From DASWIG01 sp965371445 (GTDB lineage: Bacteria > Acidobacteriota > Thermoanaerobaculia > Multivoradales > J023): a stretch of 43,878 nt of DNA. This document shows positions 1-9,100 of the stretch, in pieces; position 1 is the stretch's first letter; every line of letters begins with the position of its first letter. Made by a program: the position numbers and the translations under genes. Location: the NCBI GenBank assembly GCA_965371445.1, contig CBDUYN010000074.1, positions 1 through 43,878 on the forward strand. The letters are read 5' to 3'. Under the pieces are notes generated by a model, which was given only the letters and a program-made list of their open reading frames with translations, was not told the origin of the DNA and did no database searches.

Positions 1-2
1 CG

Positions 3-1360
3 AGAAGAGATCACACCGCGACGCTCCTTGCTTCGGGGCAGGTGCTCCTCGCCGGTGGATACGACGCCGGCTCTTTGTCGAGCGCCGAGCTTTACGATCC
101 GGGCACGGGAACGTGGGCAAGCACCGGCTCCCTCGCCACAGGGAGGTACCGTCACACCGCGACGCTCCTTGCTTCGGGGCAGGTGCTCCTCGCCGGGGGA
201 TGGGCCGGCTATTTGTCGAGCGTCGAGCTTTACGATCCGGGCACGGGAACGTGGGCGAGCACCGACTCCCTCGCCACAGCGAGAAGAGATCACACCGCGA
301 CGCTCCTTGCTTCGGGGCAGGTGCTCCTCGCCGGAGGATACAACGGCGGCTCTTTGTCGAGCACCGAGATTTACGATCCGAGCACGGGAGAGTGGGCGGG
401 CACCGGCGAACTCAATACAAAGAGAAAATATCACACGGCGACGCTCCTTGCTTCGGGGAAAGTGCTCCTCGCCGGGGGATACGGCGATGGCTCTTTGGCA
501 AACGCCGAGCTTTACGATCCGAGCACGGGAACGTGGGCGGGCACCGGTTCCTTCGCCACAGAGAGATTAGATCACACCGCGACGCTCCTTGCTTCGGGGC
601 AAGTGCTGATCGCCGGGGGATCCGCCGGCTTGTCAAGCGCCGAGCTTTACGATCCGAGCACGGGAGAGTGGACGGGCGCCGGCAAACGCAATACAGCGAG
701 ATTAGATCACACGGCGACGCTCCTTGCTTCGGGGAAGGTGCTCCTCGCCGGGGGCGAGGGCACCGGTGGCTCTTTGTCGAGCGCTGAGCTTTACGATCCG
801 AGCACCGGAACGTGGGCGGACACCGGCGATCTCAAATCAAAGAGAAGAGATCACACGGCGACGCTCCTTGCTTCGGGGAAGGTGCTCCTCACCGGGGGAT
901 TCGCCGCCGGCGCTTTGGCAAGTGCCGAGCTTTACGATCCGAGCACGGGAGAGTGGGCGAGCACCGATTCCCTCGCCACAGCGAGAAGTGGTCACACCGC
1001 GACGCTCCTTGCTTCGGGGAAGGTGCTCCTCGCCGGGGGATCCGCCGGCTCTTTGTCGAGCGCCGAGCTTTACGATCCGGGCACCGGAAGGTGGGCGAGC
1101 GCCGGCTTCCTCGCCACAGCGAGAAGTGGTCACACCGCGACGCTCCTTGCTTCGGGGCAGGTGCTCCTCGCCGGGGGAGTCGCCGACCTCGACCGCTTGT
1201 CGAGCGCGGAGCTTTACGATCCGAGCACGGGAACGTGGGCGAGCACCGATTCCCTCGCCACAGCGAGAAAAGATCACACCGCGACGCTCCTTGCTTCGGG
1301 GCAGGTGCTCCTCGCCGGAGGCGACGACAGAGGCTCTTTGCGGAGCGCCGAGCTTTACTC
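3..1360 (+). repeat. Tandem Kelch-encoding DNA repeats (about 10 units of 140-150 bp)
   Basis: The Kelch units are nearly identical at DNA level, not only in protein. The block coding HTATLLASG recurs almost unchanged about every 140-150 bp, and the linkers alternate between an SLATAR type and an ELNTKR type. This suggests recent unit duplication or gene conversion, and it is a place where short-read assemblies may collapse. Confidence 0.85.
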
Positions 1361-4300
1361 CACCTCGACCCCACCGGACTTCCGAAGGCCGATCCTCCAA
1401 TCGACGTCGGGAATTGTAGCATACGGCGACCCTGACGATCCCGATCGCGTTCCCTTCTCGATCACCGGTCAGTTTCGGGCAGACTCGGAAGCCAGCAGCG
1501 GAACCACGTCCGACTCCGCGGTGGGCTACCCGCTCGTCCAGCTGCGTTCCCTCGACGGTAGCCGGCACGCCTGGCTGACGCCCGATCCGCGGTCGAACCT
1601 CTGGGACGATCCGATGACCTTGACCTTCAGGGCTCTTCCGCCGACGCTGCACCCCGGCCTCTATCTGTTGACGGTGGTGACCGCCGGCGTCGCGAGCGCG
1701 CCGTTGCTCAACGCCGCGAGCGAGCCGGTGCTCGTCGAGATGGAGTGCAATCTCTGGACCAGCATTCCGCCCGACCAGGAGGTCGCGCTGGGCGAATCTG
1801 GCACCTTCGTGGTCAAAACCCAGGGCGGACGCGCCTTTCAGTGGGAGAAGTGCCACGGCGACCCGGCGTCGACCTGCGCCCTTCCTGATCCCCAGGATCC
1901 CACCCTCGGTTCCGGCTGGACGGCGATCCCCGGCGCCACCTCGGCGAGCTACACCACCGAGCCGATCCAGGCCTCCGAATCCGGCACCCTCTACCGCGTG
2001 ACGGTCGATGGTGGTTGCAAGTCCGAGATCAGCGAAGCGGCCATCCTGAGGGTCGACGACACGACGCCCCCAGGCACCGGCAGCGACCCTCCTGTCGCGG
2101 TCGTCACTCCCAACGGCGGCGAGCTCTGGCCGCTTTCCCAACCCGATGAGCCCAACACCGAGGCGATCAGCTGGACGATGTCTGACGACGTGCGCATCTG
2201 CCAGGTCAGAGTCGACCTGCTCTTCTCGGATGACGGTGGTTTGAGTTTTCAACGTGTCCCGGACTGTCCCGTAGACGACCCGGACTGCGACCCGCCCTGG
2301 CCCAGAGTTTTTGGCCTGGGCGGCACCTGTCACCATCCCGGCGTGGAGACGACGAGCTTTCCTTACACCCTGCCGGTAGCTCCGCCGGCCGGCGAGGAGA
2401 GCGCGCTCTACAAAGTAGAGGTCAAGGTCACCGACCACGCCGGCAACGTGACCGTCGCCGAGAGCGACAAACCCTTCTACATCGTCGAGCCCAACAACGA
2501 CTCGATCAAGACCTTGATCCTCTGGTACCCGGCCCGCATGGAGGATCGCAACATGGAGACCGCCGGCCTCGCCGACGCCCTCGACAACCTCGCGGCCCAA
2601 CCCAGGGTCCAGGGCCGCATCGTCGACCTGGGCCGGTCGATCGTCCTTACCGCTCTTTACCTCGACTGGGACCGCGGTCAGATCAGCGCCAACGAAGTCC
2701 TCTTCGGTGACGGTGGCATCCACGGCTACCTGAACGACGAATGGCTCGCCAACTTCACCGCGGTGGAGTACCTCGTCCTGGTGGGCGACGACCGGCTGAT
2801 TCCACTGGCTCGTCTGAGCGACGGGACCGCCGCGGCCACCAAGGTCGTGTCGGAGGAAGCCTATCCGGACTACGTCGACCTGACGCCCGACGGCACCCGG
2901 GTCGGCGAGTCGCTGGCGGCGAACGAGTACCTTTCAGACGATCCCCTGGCCACGTTCGGGACGCTCGCACCGGGTCAGCTCGACGACGAGGTTTTCCTTC
3001 CCGACCTGGCGGTCGGCCGGCTCGTCGAGACACCCGGCGAGATCGTCGCGTCGATCGCCACCTTTATCAGCCACGAGGGCATCCTCGACCTGACGAACCG
3101 GCCGAAAAAGGTCCTGGTCAGCGCCTACGATTTTCTCGTCGACTCGGGGACGAAGATCGCCAACCGCTGGGAGAACGTCCTGGGGGCCGGCACCGCCAGC
3201 ACCCTGATCGGGCAGAATTGGACCTCGGCGCAGCTTCAGACAGAGATCTGTCCGGCAAGCGACCCCTACGGCGTCCTGAGCTTGAACGGCCATGCCACCC
3301 ACTACGAGGTGGGCAACCCGAGCGCCGGCGGTCCGTTCAGCATCGAGGGCCTTGACACCAGCCTGATCGCTGCCGGCTGCGATCTGCCCGGCAGCGTGGT
3401 CTACGCGGTGGGCTGCCACAGCGGCCTGCCGGTGGCAGGGTCGAGCGAACCTCTTCTCGACCATCCGCAGGACCTGCCGCAGGTCATGCTCGGTACGGGA
3501 GCCATGGCCTACCTGGGCAACACGGGTTACGGCTGGGGTTTAAAGCACGGCGTCGGCTACAGCGAGCGCCTGGTGGAAATCTTTACTGAGGAGCTCACCG
3601 CGGGTGGCACGGTGGTGCTCGGCGACGCGGTGCAACGGACGAAGCTACGCTACTTCCTGGAGTCGACGCGTTTCGACGCCTACGACGAAAAGGTCTCCAT
3701 GCAGTGGACGCTCTACGGCTTCCCGATGTATGCGTTGCAGACCGCCACGACCGCGAAGGCGAACGCGCCGCGCCGGCTCTTTGAAGGTCCGCCGCCACGC
3801 CTCGAGGACCTGCCGCGACGGGAAAGCTTCGGCCCGGTGACGCTCGAACGCCGGCCCCTGGAGACGACCTTCGCGGACGGCGTGCTCCTGACGCCGCCGC
3901 CTTATCTGACGCGTCTCGACCTGACCTTCGACTTCAGCGCCGCGGGCGTCTACAAGTTGTTCAACGCCGCCGGTCTCGAGGTTCCTTCCGAGGCGAGCCC
4001 GGACTACTGCGACGCCACGCAGCCGGACCCGAATTCGAGCGACGACGTCCCCCAGGGGTGTTATTACACGTTGAACAACGTTTCGAGCGGCCAGGACCTG
4101 CACACGGGAGCGACGGACCGTCCGTTGCAACCGATGTTCATCTACGACTCGCGGCTCTCCGGGACGAGCTTTCACGGCTTCCTGTGGAAGGGCGGGACCT
4201 ACGTCGAGGAAGAAAGCTGGGTGCCGCTCGTCGCCACCTTGCAGTCGAACGTCGACGGCGGATTCGAGGAGCGCGGTCCCCTGAACCGCCACTCGAAGTC

Positions 4301-5690
4301 GACCGGCAAGGGCAAAGCGCACCGAGGCGCCACCGGCGGCGCTTGCGACGCGACCGACACCGACGTCTCGAGCCTCGTCCTCGAGACCGGCGAGCTCATC
4401 TCGGACGTCGACCCGGTGTCGCCCATGTTCACGGAACGCCACTACGAGATCGTCGACGTCGAGATCCTCTACTTCAACGACACCGGCGATCCGAATGCGA
4501 ACTGCGACCGCACGGGCCCGGGCCTGGCGCCCTCGCACCAGGTCACGGGATCGACGGTCCACTGGACGGTCGCGGCGAGCGATCCGGCCGGAGTGTGGCG
4601 GGTCCTGGTGGTGTGGAACGACGGCACGGTCGAAACCGGTGCCGACGGCCAGGGCCGGGGCCGCTGGCAGGCGTTGGAGCTGGAGCTGGTGGACGGCACG
4701 TGGCAGGGCTCGGTCCAGGTCGTGGGATCGTCGCGGATCAGCTACTTCGTCCAGGCGGTGGACACGAGGGGCAACGTGTCGTTGCGGTTGAGCTCCGAGT
4801 CGGGCCCGCCGCCGAGCGGCGTGCCCCTCGACTTCCCGGAGATCGTCGAGGTGGACCTCGCGTCGGCCGAGGCGGACCTCGCCGTCAGCCTCCTGGCGAC
4901 GCCGAATCCGGTGGCGGGCTTGCAGCCGCTTGCCGTCACGGTGAGCTTGACGAACCTGGGTCCGGAACCGGCGGCCGGCGTCTCGATTTCAGCCGTCCTG
5001 CCGCCGGGCCTCGCCGACGTTTTCGGAGGCGGCAGCGGCTGGAGCTGCGCGACGGAGGCGGGAACGCTGGCGTGCACGCGGGGCGTCGTGGAGGTCGGGC
5101 CGGCGCCGGTGCTGACAGTGGTCGGTACGGCGCCGCCGGCCGGCAGCGTGGAGCTTACAGTGACGGCGAGCACCGTCAGCCACGACGCAGTCGCCGCCAA
5201 CGATTCGGCGAGCGTGTCGGTTGCCGTGCTCGCGGCCCAGGCAGACCTCGTGCTGACGCAGGACGTCAGCTTCGCGGCCGACCTCTGGTCGCCGATCTAC
5301 ACCCTGACGATTACCAACGACGGCCCGGACGCGGTCGATGGCGCCACGGTCACCGACCTCGTGCCCGGCGAGCTGACCAACGTCGGCTGGGGCTGCGCGG
5401 CGAGCGCCGGTGCCGCCTGCACCGCGGCCGGCGCCGGCGACGTCGTCGACCGGGTGACGATCCCGGCGGGGGGCTGGGTGCGTTACACCGTGTCGACGGT
5501 GCTGGCACCGGGCTACGCGGACCTTCTGACGAACACCGCGACGGTGACGGTACCGTCCGGGGTCTACGACCCGGCCCTCAGGTCGAACTCCTCGACGGTG
5601 ACGATCGACTACAGCGGTTCGATCTTCGCCGACGGCTTCGAGTCGGGCGACCTGACGGCATGGTCGTCGGCGGTGGGGGAGGTGCCTTAG
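3..5690 (+). CDS. Giant secreted Kelch / C25-like cysteine peptidase / DUF11 protein (5' end outside window)
   Basis: The frame is already open at base 3, so the start and any signal peptide lie upstream. About ten Kelch-type repeats (roughly 47 residues, core HTATLLASGQVLLAGG then AELYDPSTGTW) fill nt 3-1360 and should form a beta-propeller. An Ig-like/NGGELW region follows (about nt 2095-2480). A caspase-fold, gingipain-like C25 peptidase domain lies at about nt 2500-3800, with a probable catalytic His in GHATHYE (nt 3291 or 3300) and Cys in AVGCHSG (nt 3414). Two DUF11-like beta-sandwich repeats occupy about nt 4855-5610. The protein ends in IFADGFESGDLTAWS plus nine residues, a tail recurrent at the C-termini of secreted proteins in some phyla. 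I infer a surface or secreted adhesin-peptidase. The substrate is unknown. No operon partner is visible; the next gene is on the opposite strand. Confidence 0.85.
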   Translation, partial: RRDHTATLLASGQVLLAGGYDAGSLSSAELYDPGTGTWASTGSLATGRYRHTATLLASGQVLLAGGWAGYLSSVELYDPGTGTWASTDSLATARRDHTATLLASGQVLLAGGYNGGSLSSTEIYDPSTGEWAGTGELNTKRKYHTATLLASGKVLLAGGYGDGSLANAELYDPSTGTWAGTGSFATERLDHTATLLASGQVLIAGGSAGLSSAELYDPSTGEWTGAGKRNTARLDHTATLLASGKVLLAGGEGTGGSLSSAELYDPSTGTWADTGDLKSKRRDHTATLLASGKVLLTGGFAAGALASAELYDPSTGEWASTDSLATARSGHTATLLASGKVLLAGGSAGSLSSAELYDPGTGRWASAGFLATARSGHTATLLASGQVLLAGGVADLDRLSSAELYDPSTGTWASTDSLATARKDHTATLLASGQVLLAGGDDRGSLRSAELYSTSTPPDFRRPILQSTSGIVAYGDPDDPDRVPFSITGQFRADSEASSGTTSDSAVGYPLVQLRSLDGSRHAWLTPDPRSNLWDDPMTLTFRALPPTLHPGLYLLTVVTAGVASAPLLNAASEPVLVEMECNLWTSIPPDQEVALGESGTFVVKTQGGRAFQWEKCHGDPASTCALPDPQDPTLGSGWTAIPGATSASYTTEPIQASESGTLYRVTVDGGCKSEISEAAILRVDDTTPPGTGSDPPVAVVTPNGGELWPLSQPDEPNTEAISWTMSDDVRICQVRVDLLFSDDGGLSFQRVPDCPVDDPDCDPPWPRVFGLGGTCHHPGVETTSFPYTLPVAPPAGEESALYKVEVKVTDHAGNVTVAESDKPFYIVEPNNDSIKTLILWYPARMEDRNMETAGLADALDNLAAQPRVQGRIVDLGRSIVLTALYLDWDRGQISANEVLFGDGGIHGYLNDEWLANFTAVEYLVLVGDDRLIPLARLSDGTAAATKVVSEEAYPDYVDLTPDGTRVGESLAANEYLSDDPLATFGTLAPGQLDDEVFLPDLAVGRLVETPGEIVASIATFISHEGILDLTNRPKKVLVSAYDFLVDSGTKIANRWENVLGAGTASTLIGQNWTSAQLQTEICPASDPYGVLSLNGHATHYEVGNPSAGGPFSIEGLDTSLIAAGCDLPGSVVYAVGCHSGLPVAGSSEPLLDHPQDLPQVMLGTGAMAYLGNTGYGWGLKHGVGYSERLVEIFTEELTAGGTVVLGDAVQRTKLRYFLESTRFDAYDEKVSMQWTLYGFPMYALQTATTAKANAPRRLFEGPPPRLEDLPRRESFGPVTLERRPLETTFADGVLLTPPPYLTRLDLTFDFSAAGVYKLFNAAGLEVPSEASPDYCDATQPDPNSSDDVPQGCYYTLNNVSSGQDLHTGATDRPLQPMFIYDSRLSGTSFHGFLWKGGTYVEEESWVPLVATLQSNVDGGFEERGPLNRHSKSTGKGKAHRGATGGACDATDTDVSSLVLETGELISDVDPVSPMFTERHYEIVDVEILYFNDTGDPNANCDRTGPGLAPSHQVTGSTVHWTVAASDPAGVWRVLVVWNDGTVETGADGQGRGRWQALELELVDGTWQGSVQVVGSSRISYFVQAVDTRGNVSLRLSSESGPPPSGVPLDFPEIVEVDLASAEADLAVSLLATPNPVAGLQPLAVTVSLTNLGPEPAAGVSISAVLPPGLADVFGGGSGWSCATEAGTLACTRGVVEVGPAPVLTVVGTAPPAGSVELTVTASTVSHDAVAANDSASVSVAVLAAQADLVLTQDVSFAADLWSPIYTLTITNDGPDAVDGATVTDLVPGELTNVGWGCAASAGAACTAAGAGDVVDRVTIPAGGWVRYTVSTVLAPGYADLLTNTATVTVPSGVYDPALRSNSSTVTIDYSGSIFADGFESGDLTAWSSAVGEVP

Positions 5691-5708
5691 CCGTCCGCCG
5701 AGGGCGAT

Positions 5709-5894
5709 TCAAGGCCGAGCGACGCCGAGTTGATCGCAAATGGCCCGAGCGACGGTGTCCTTGACTTCCCGGTGCCGCGGCACCGCGGCACAGCGTCCGT
5801 TCGCCGGATTGCGGTAGATCGAATGTCGGCTCCCCTCACGGTCCAGGCCACCTCCTTGCCGCTCCAGATGCCGGACGAGATCGCGTCGCTTCAT
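5709..5894 (-). CDS. hicA: HicA-family mRNA interferase toxin
   Basis: This 61-residue protein has the HicA/YcfA double-stranded-RNA-binding-like fold signature: MKRRDLVRHL, then GSRHSIY with the catalytic His at residue 24, then AVPRHREVKDTVARAIC. HicA toxins cleave mRNA and are neutralised by HicB. The ATG at 5894 overlaps the hicB stop in an ATGA arrangement, which fixes the start; a longer reading frame exists but would add residues not seen in the family. The gene order is antitoxin first, toxin second, both on the minus strand and transcribed away from the nSTAND gene. Length and motifs are complete, so the toxin is probably intact. Confidence 0.9.
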   Translation of the reverse strand: MKRRDLVRHLERQGGGLDREGSRHSIYRNPANGRCAAVPRHREVKDTVARAICDQLGVARP

Positions 5895-6121
5895 CCCGCA
5901 GCCGGCTCGACAGCGAGCGTCTCCCAAACGGCACCCGTTGGCGCCTCTTTGGCAGCGTTCTCCTGATAGCTGGCGAGCAGCAGCTCGACCGCCTCCTTGA
6001 TCATGGATCGAGCCTCTTCCATGTCCCGGCCCTGGGTCACGGCTCCGGGCAGCTCAGGGACACTGGCCATGATCCAGCCATCCTCAACGGTCTGATAGAC
6101 CACGGTGTATTCACGCCTCAT
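5891..6121 (-). CDS. hicB: HicB-family antitoxin
   Basis: This 76-residue protein reads MRREYTVVYQTVEDGWIMASVPELPGAVTQG, followed by a helix with EEARSMIKEAVELLL. That is the HicB degenerate RNase-H fold with the usual VPELPG turn. HicB binds and masks HicA and often represses its own operon. No C-terminal ribbon-helix-helix or HTH domain is evident after residue 60, so DNA binding is uncertain. The start at 6121 is preceded on the minus strand by GGAGG five bases upstream, which favours it over the in-frame upstream ATG. A TACAAT -10-like hexamer lies at 6138-6143. The stop overlaps the hicA start by ATGA. Confidence 0.9.
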   Translation of the reverse strand: MRREYTVVYQTVEDGWIMASVPELPGAVTQGRDMEEARSMIKEAVELLLASYQENAAKEAPTGAVWETLAVEPAAG

Positions 6122-6194
6122 GACGACCTCCGAGACCATTGTACACGATGGCTTGGCCAGAGACGAGCTTGCTGCCGAGCGAGCCGGGGCTGAC

Positions 6195-9100
6195 CTAACC
6201 CCCAATGCGTCCGAAAAAGCACCCCGCGTAGACGGTCCAGGCGCCTTCGTAGGCCTCCCACTCCCAAGGCGACGCGCCGTCCAAGCGCTCGAAGAACCGT
6301 GGGACGCAGGCCTCGCAGGCGTCGTGACGGCGCCGCGCCACGTCCTCGTCGAGGCCCAGTCGGTCCTGGTAGACATCCGGTTCGAGGCAGCGGAGAAGCC
6401 GTGCCCGGACGCGTCCCCGTAGGTAGTCGGGATAGCGTTCGGAGACCGCCCAGATCCGCGCCGTGGCGTCGTCGGACGCCGTCAGGACGCGGCGGCCGTC
6501 GGCGCTCCAGGCGAGCGTCCAGACCGGCGCCCGGTGTCCTTCGAGAGACGCGATCCTGTCGCCCGTCCCGGCGTGCCAGAGGAGGACCGTGCCGTCCCAG
6601 GTGGCGGTGGCGACACGCGTGCCGTCGCCGCTCCAGGCAACGCTCGTCAGGGCGTCCGGATGCCCGGCCAGGACGACGAGGCTCTCGCCGGTGGCGGCGT
6701 CCCAGACGCGGGCGGTCCGGTCGTCGGAGGCGGTGAGGACGCGGGTCGAGTCCGGGCTCCAGGCCGCCGCCATGAGGTTCGCCTCGTGCCCCTCAAGGAC
6801 GGCGGTCGTTTCGCCGGTCGTGGCGTCCCAGATCCGGCCTGTGTCGTCGTAGGAAATCGTCAGGACGCGGCCACCGTCGCCGCTCCACGAGGCGGCGTGG
6901 ACCGTGTCCTTGTGCTCCGCGAGGACGGCAAGCCTCTCGCCGGTGGCCGCGTCCCAGATCGCCGCGGTCATGTCGAGCGACGCGGTGAGCAGACGACGGC
7001 CGTCGTCGCTCCAGGCTACGGTCTGGACCTTTTCCTTGTGTTGCAGTCGGTAGAGGCGCTCGCCGCTCGCCGCGTCCCAGATTCCCGCTGTGTGATCCCA
7101 GGACGCCGTGGCCAGACGGGTGCCGTCGCCGCTCCAGGCCACGTCCTGGACCCCGTGTGTATGACCCGTGAGGACGGCCGAAACCTCGCCGGTAGCGGTG
7201 TCCCAGACGCGCGCCGTGTGGTCCCAGGACCCGGTCGCGACCTGGCGGCCGTCGTCACTCCAGGCGACGTCCCGGATCTCGGCTTCGTGACCGGCGAGCC
7301 GCAACGCTTCGTCGCCTGCCGGCAGGTCCCAGACGCGCGCCGTGGCGTCGTCGGACGCGGTGACGACGCGACGGCCATCGCCGCTCCAGGCCGCCGCGTT
7401 GACCATGTCGCCGTGTCCGCGCAGGACGGCGACCTCCTCGCCGGTCTCCCAGGGCCTCCAGATCCGCGCCGTGTGGTCGGCCGAGGCGGTGAGGAGGCGT
7501 TCGCCCGAGGGGTCCCACTCGGCGGTCAGGACCTGCCGGGTATGGCCCGCCAGGACCGCGACGGCCTCGCCGCCCTCCGGCTTCCAGACGCGCACCGTCT
7601 TGTCGTCGGAAGAGGTCGCCACCCAGGCTCCGTCGCCGCTCCAGCGAGCCGACCAGAGGAGCGCAGTGTGCCCCGCGAGGACCGCGAGGCCCTCCCCCGA
7701 AACGCTCGACCAGACCCGTGCCGTGCGGTCGTTCGAAGCCGTGACGAGACGGGTGCCGTCGCCGCTCCAGGCGACGCTCACCACCTGGTCCAGGTGTCCT
7801 TCGAGCGTCGCCGTGCCGTCGCCGGTCGCGCCGTCCCAGATCCTGACGGTGGCGTCGGCGGCGGCGGTGGCGAGGCGGGTGGAGTCGGCGCTCCAGGCCA
7901 GCGCCAGGACGTAGCCCGTGTGGCCCCTGAGCACGGTGACGGGCACTTCCACGGCGGACACTGTCCCCCTGGGGGGACCAAGGGGGGGAGACACTGTGCC
8001 GGCCGTGGGCTCCCAGACGTACGCCACCGGACCGAGGTGGGTGGCGAGGCGCCGTCCGTCGGGGCTCCACGCCACCGAGAGAGAGTCGCCCACCGGGTCG
8101 ACGCTTTCCGGCGGCCGTAGGACGGCGAGCTCGGCACCGGTGGCGGCCCAGACGCGCACCGTCTGGTCCTTGGACGCGGTGGCGAGGCGGGTGGAGTCGC
8201 CGTTCCAGGCCACGGCCAGGACCGCTTCCTTGTGCCCTGCGAGGACGGCCCGCTCTGCACCGGTGGCGTCCCAGATCCGCGCCGTGCGGTCGTAGGACGC
8301 GGTGGCGACACGCCGTCCGTCGCCGCTCCAGGCGGCGGCCCAGACCTCGTCCGTATGCCCTTCGAGCGCGGTGACCTCACCGGTCGCCGCGTCCCAGACG
8401 CGGGCCGTGCCGTCCGAGGAGGCGGTGAGGACGCGGCTGCCGTCAGCGCTCCAGGCCGCCATGGCGACATCGGCCTTGTGGCCTTCCAGGACGACGGCTT
8501 CGACCGGGTTGACGAGGGCCTGGTGGAGGGCGTCGAGGGCGGTCGCCGTGTCGCCGGGCTGGAGCACCTCGAGGACGAGGAGATTGCCCTCGGTGGTCCT
8601 TCCCTGCTTCAACAAGTTGGCGGCGACCGTCGCCCGCGTCAGGTTCTCGGCGGCCGCGCGCTGGTCTTCGGCGGCCGCGCGCTGGTCTTCGGCCGCGCGC
8701 CAGCCGGTCCACGCAAAGAGGCCGAGGACGCCGGCGACGAGGCCGAAGACGCTGGCGACGACGGCCAGGTGCCGGATACGCCGCGCCTGGCGGCGTTCAC
8801 GCTCACGGACGGCCTGGGCCTGGCGCGAGGCGTCGAGAAAGCGTTGCTCCACGTCGGTGATCACCGGCGTTTCGGCGGCCCAGCGTTCGGCCGCCGCCAG
8901 CTTTTCGTCGGCCAGGAGCAGCCCCGGCGGCCGGTTCTGGTGTTCCCACACTCCGGCCCGGCGCTGCACTTCGGAGAGGTGTTCTTCCAGCCAGCCCAGG
9001 TTGTCGCATTGCACCACCTCGACCAACCGGTCGTGGGCGAGCTCGTACCAGGTCGCGCCGGCGCGTTGCTCGGCGCGCACCAGGTGGGTGTCGAGCAGCT

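Noticed and set aside
3..1360. Regular tandem repeats resembling a CRISPR array
   Set aside because: Units are about 140-150 bp, in frame, and encode Kelch repeats; CRISPR repeats are far shorter and spaced by unique spacers.
837..2723. Long minus-strand open frame of 628 codons opposite the Kelch/C25 gene
   Set aside because: It is antisense to a clearly coding frame with motifs, has a repetitive Arg/Gly-rich product and no recognisable domain; high GC content keeps such antisense frames open.
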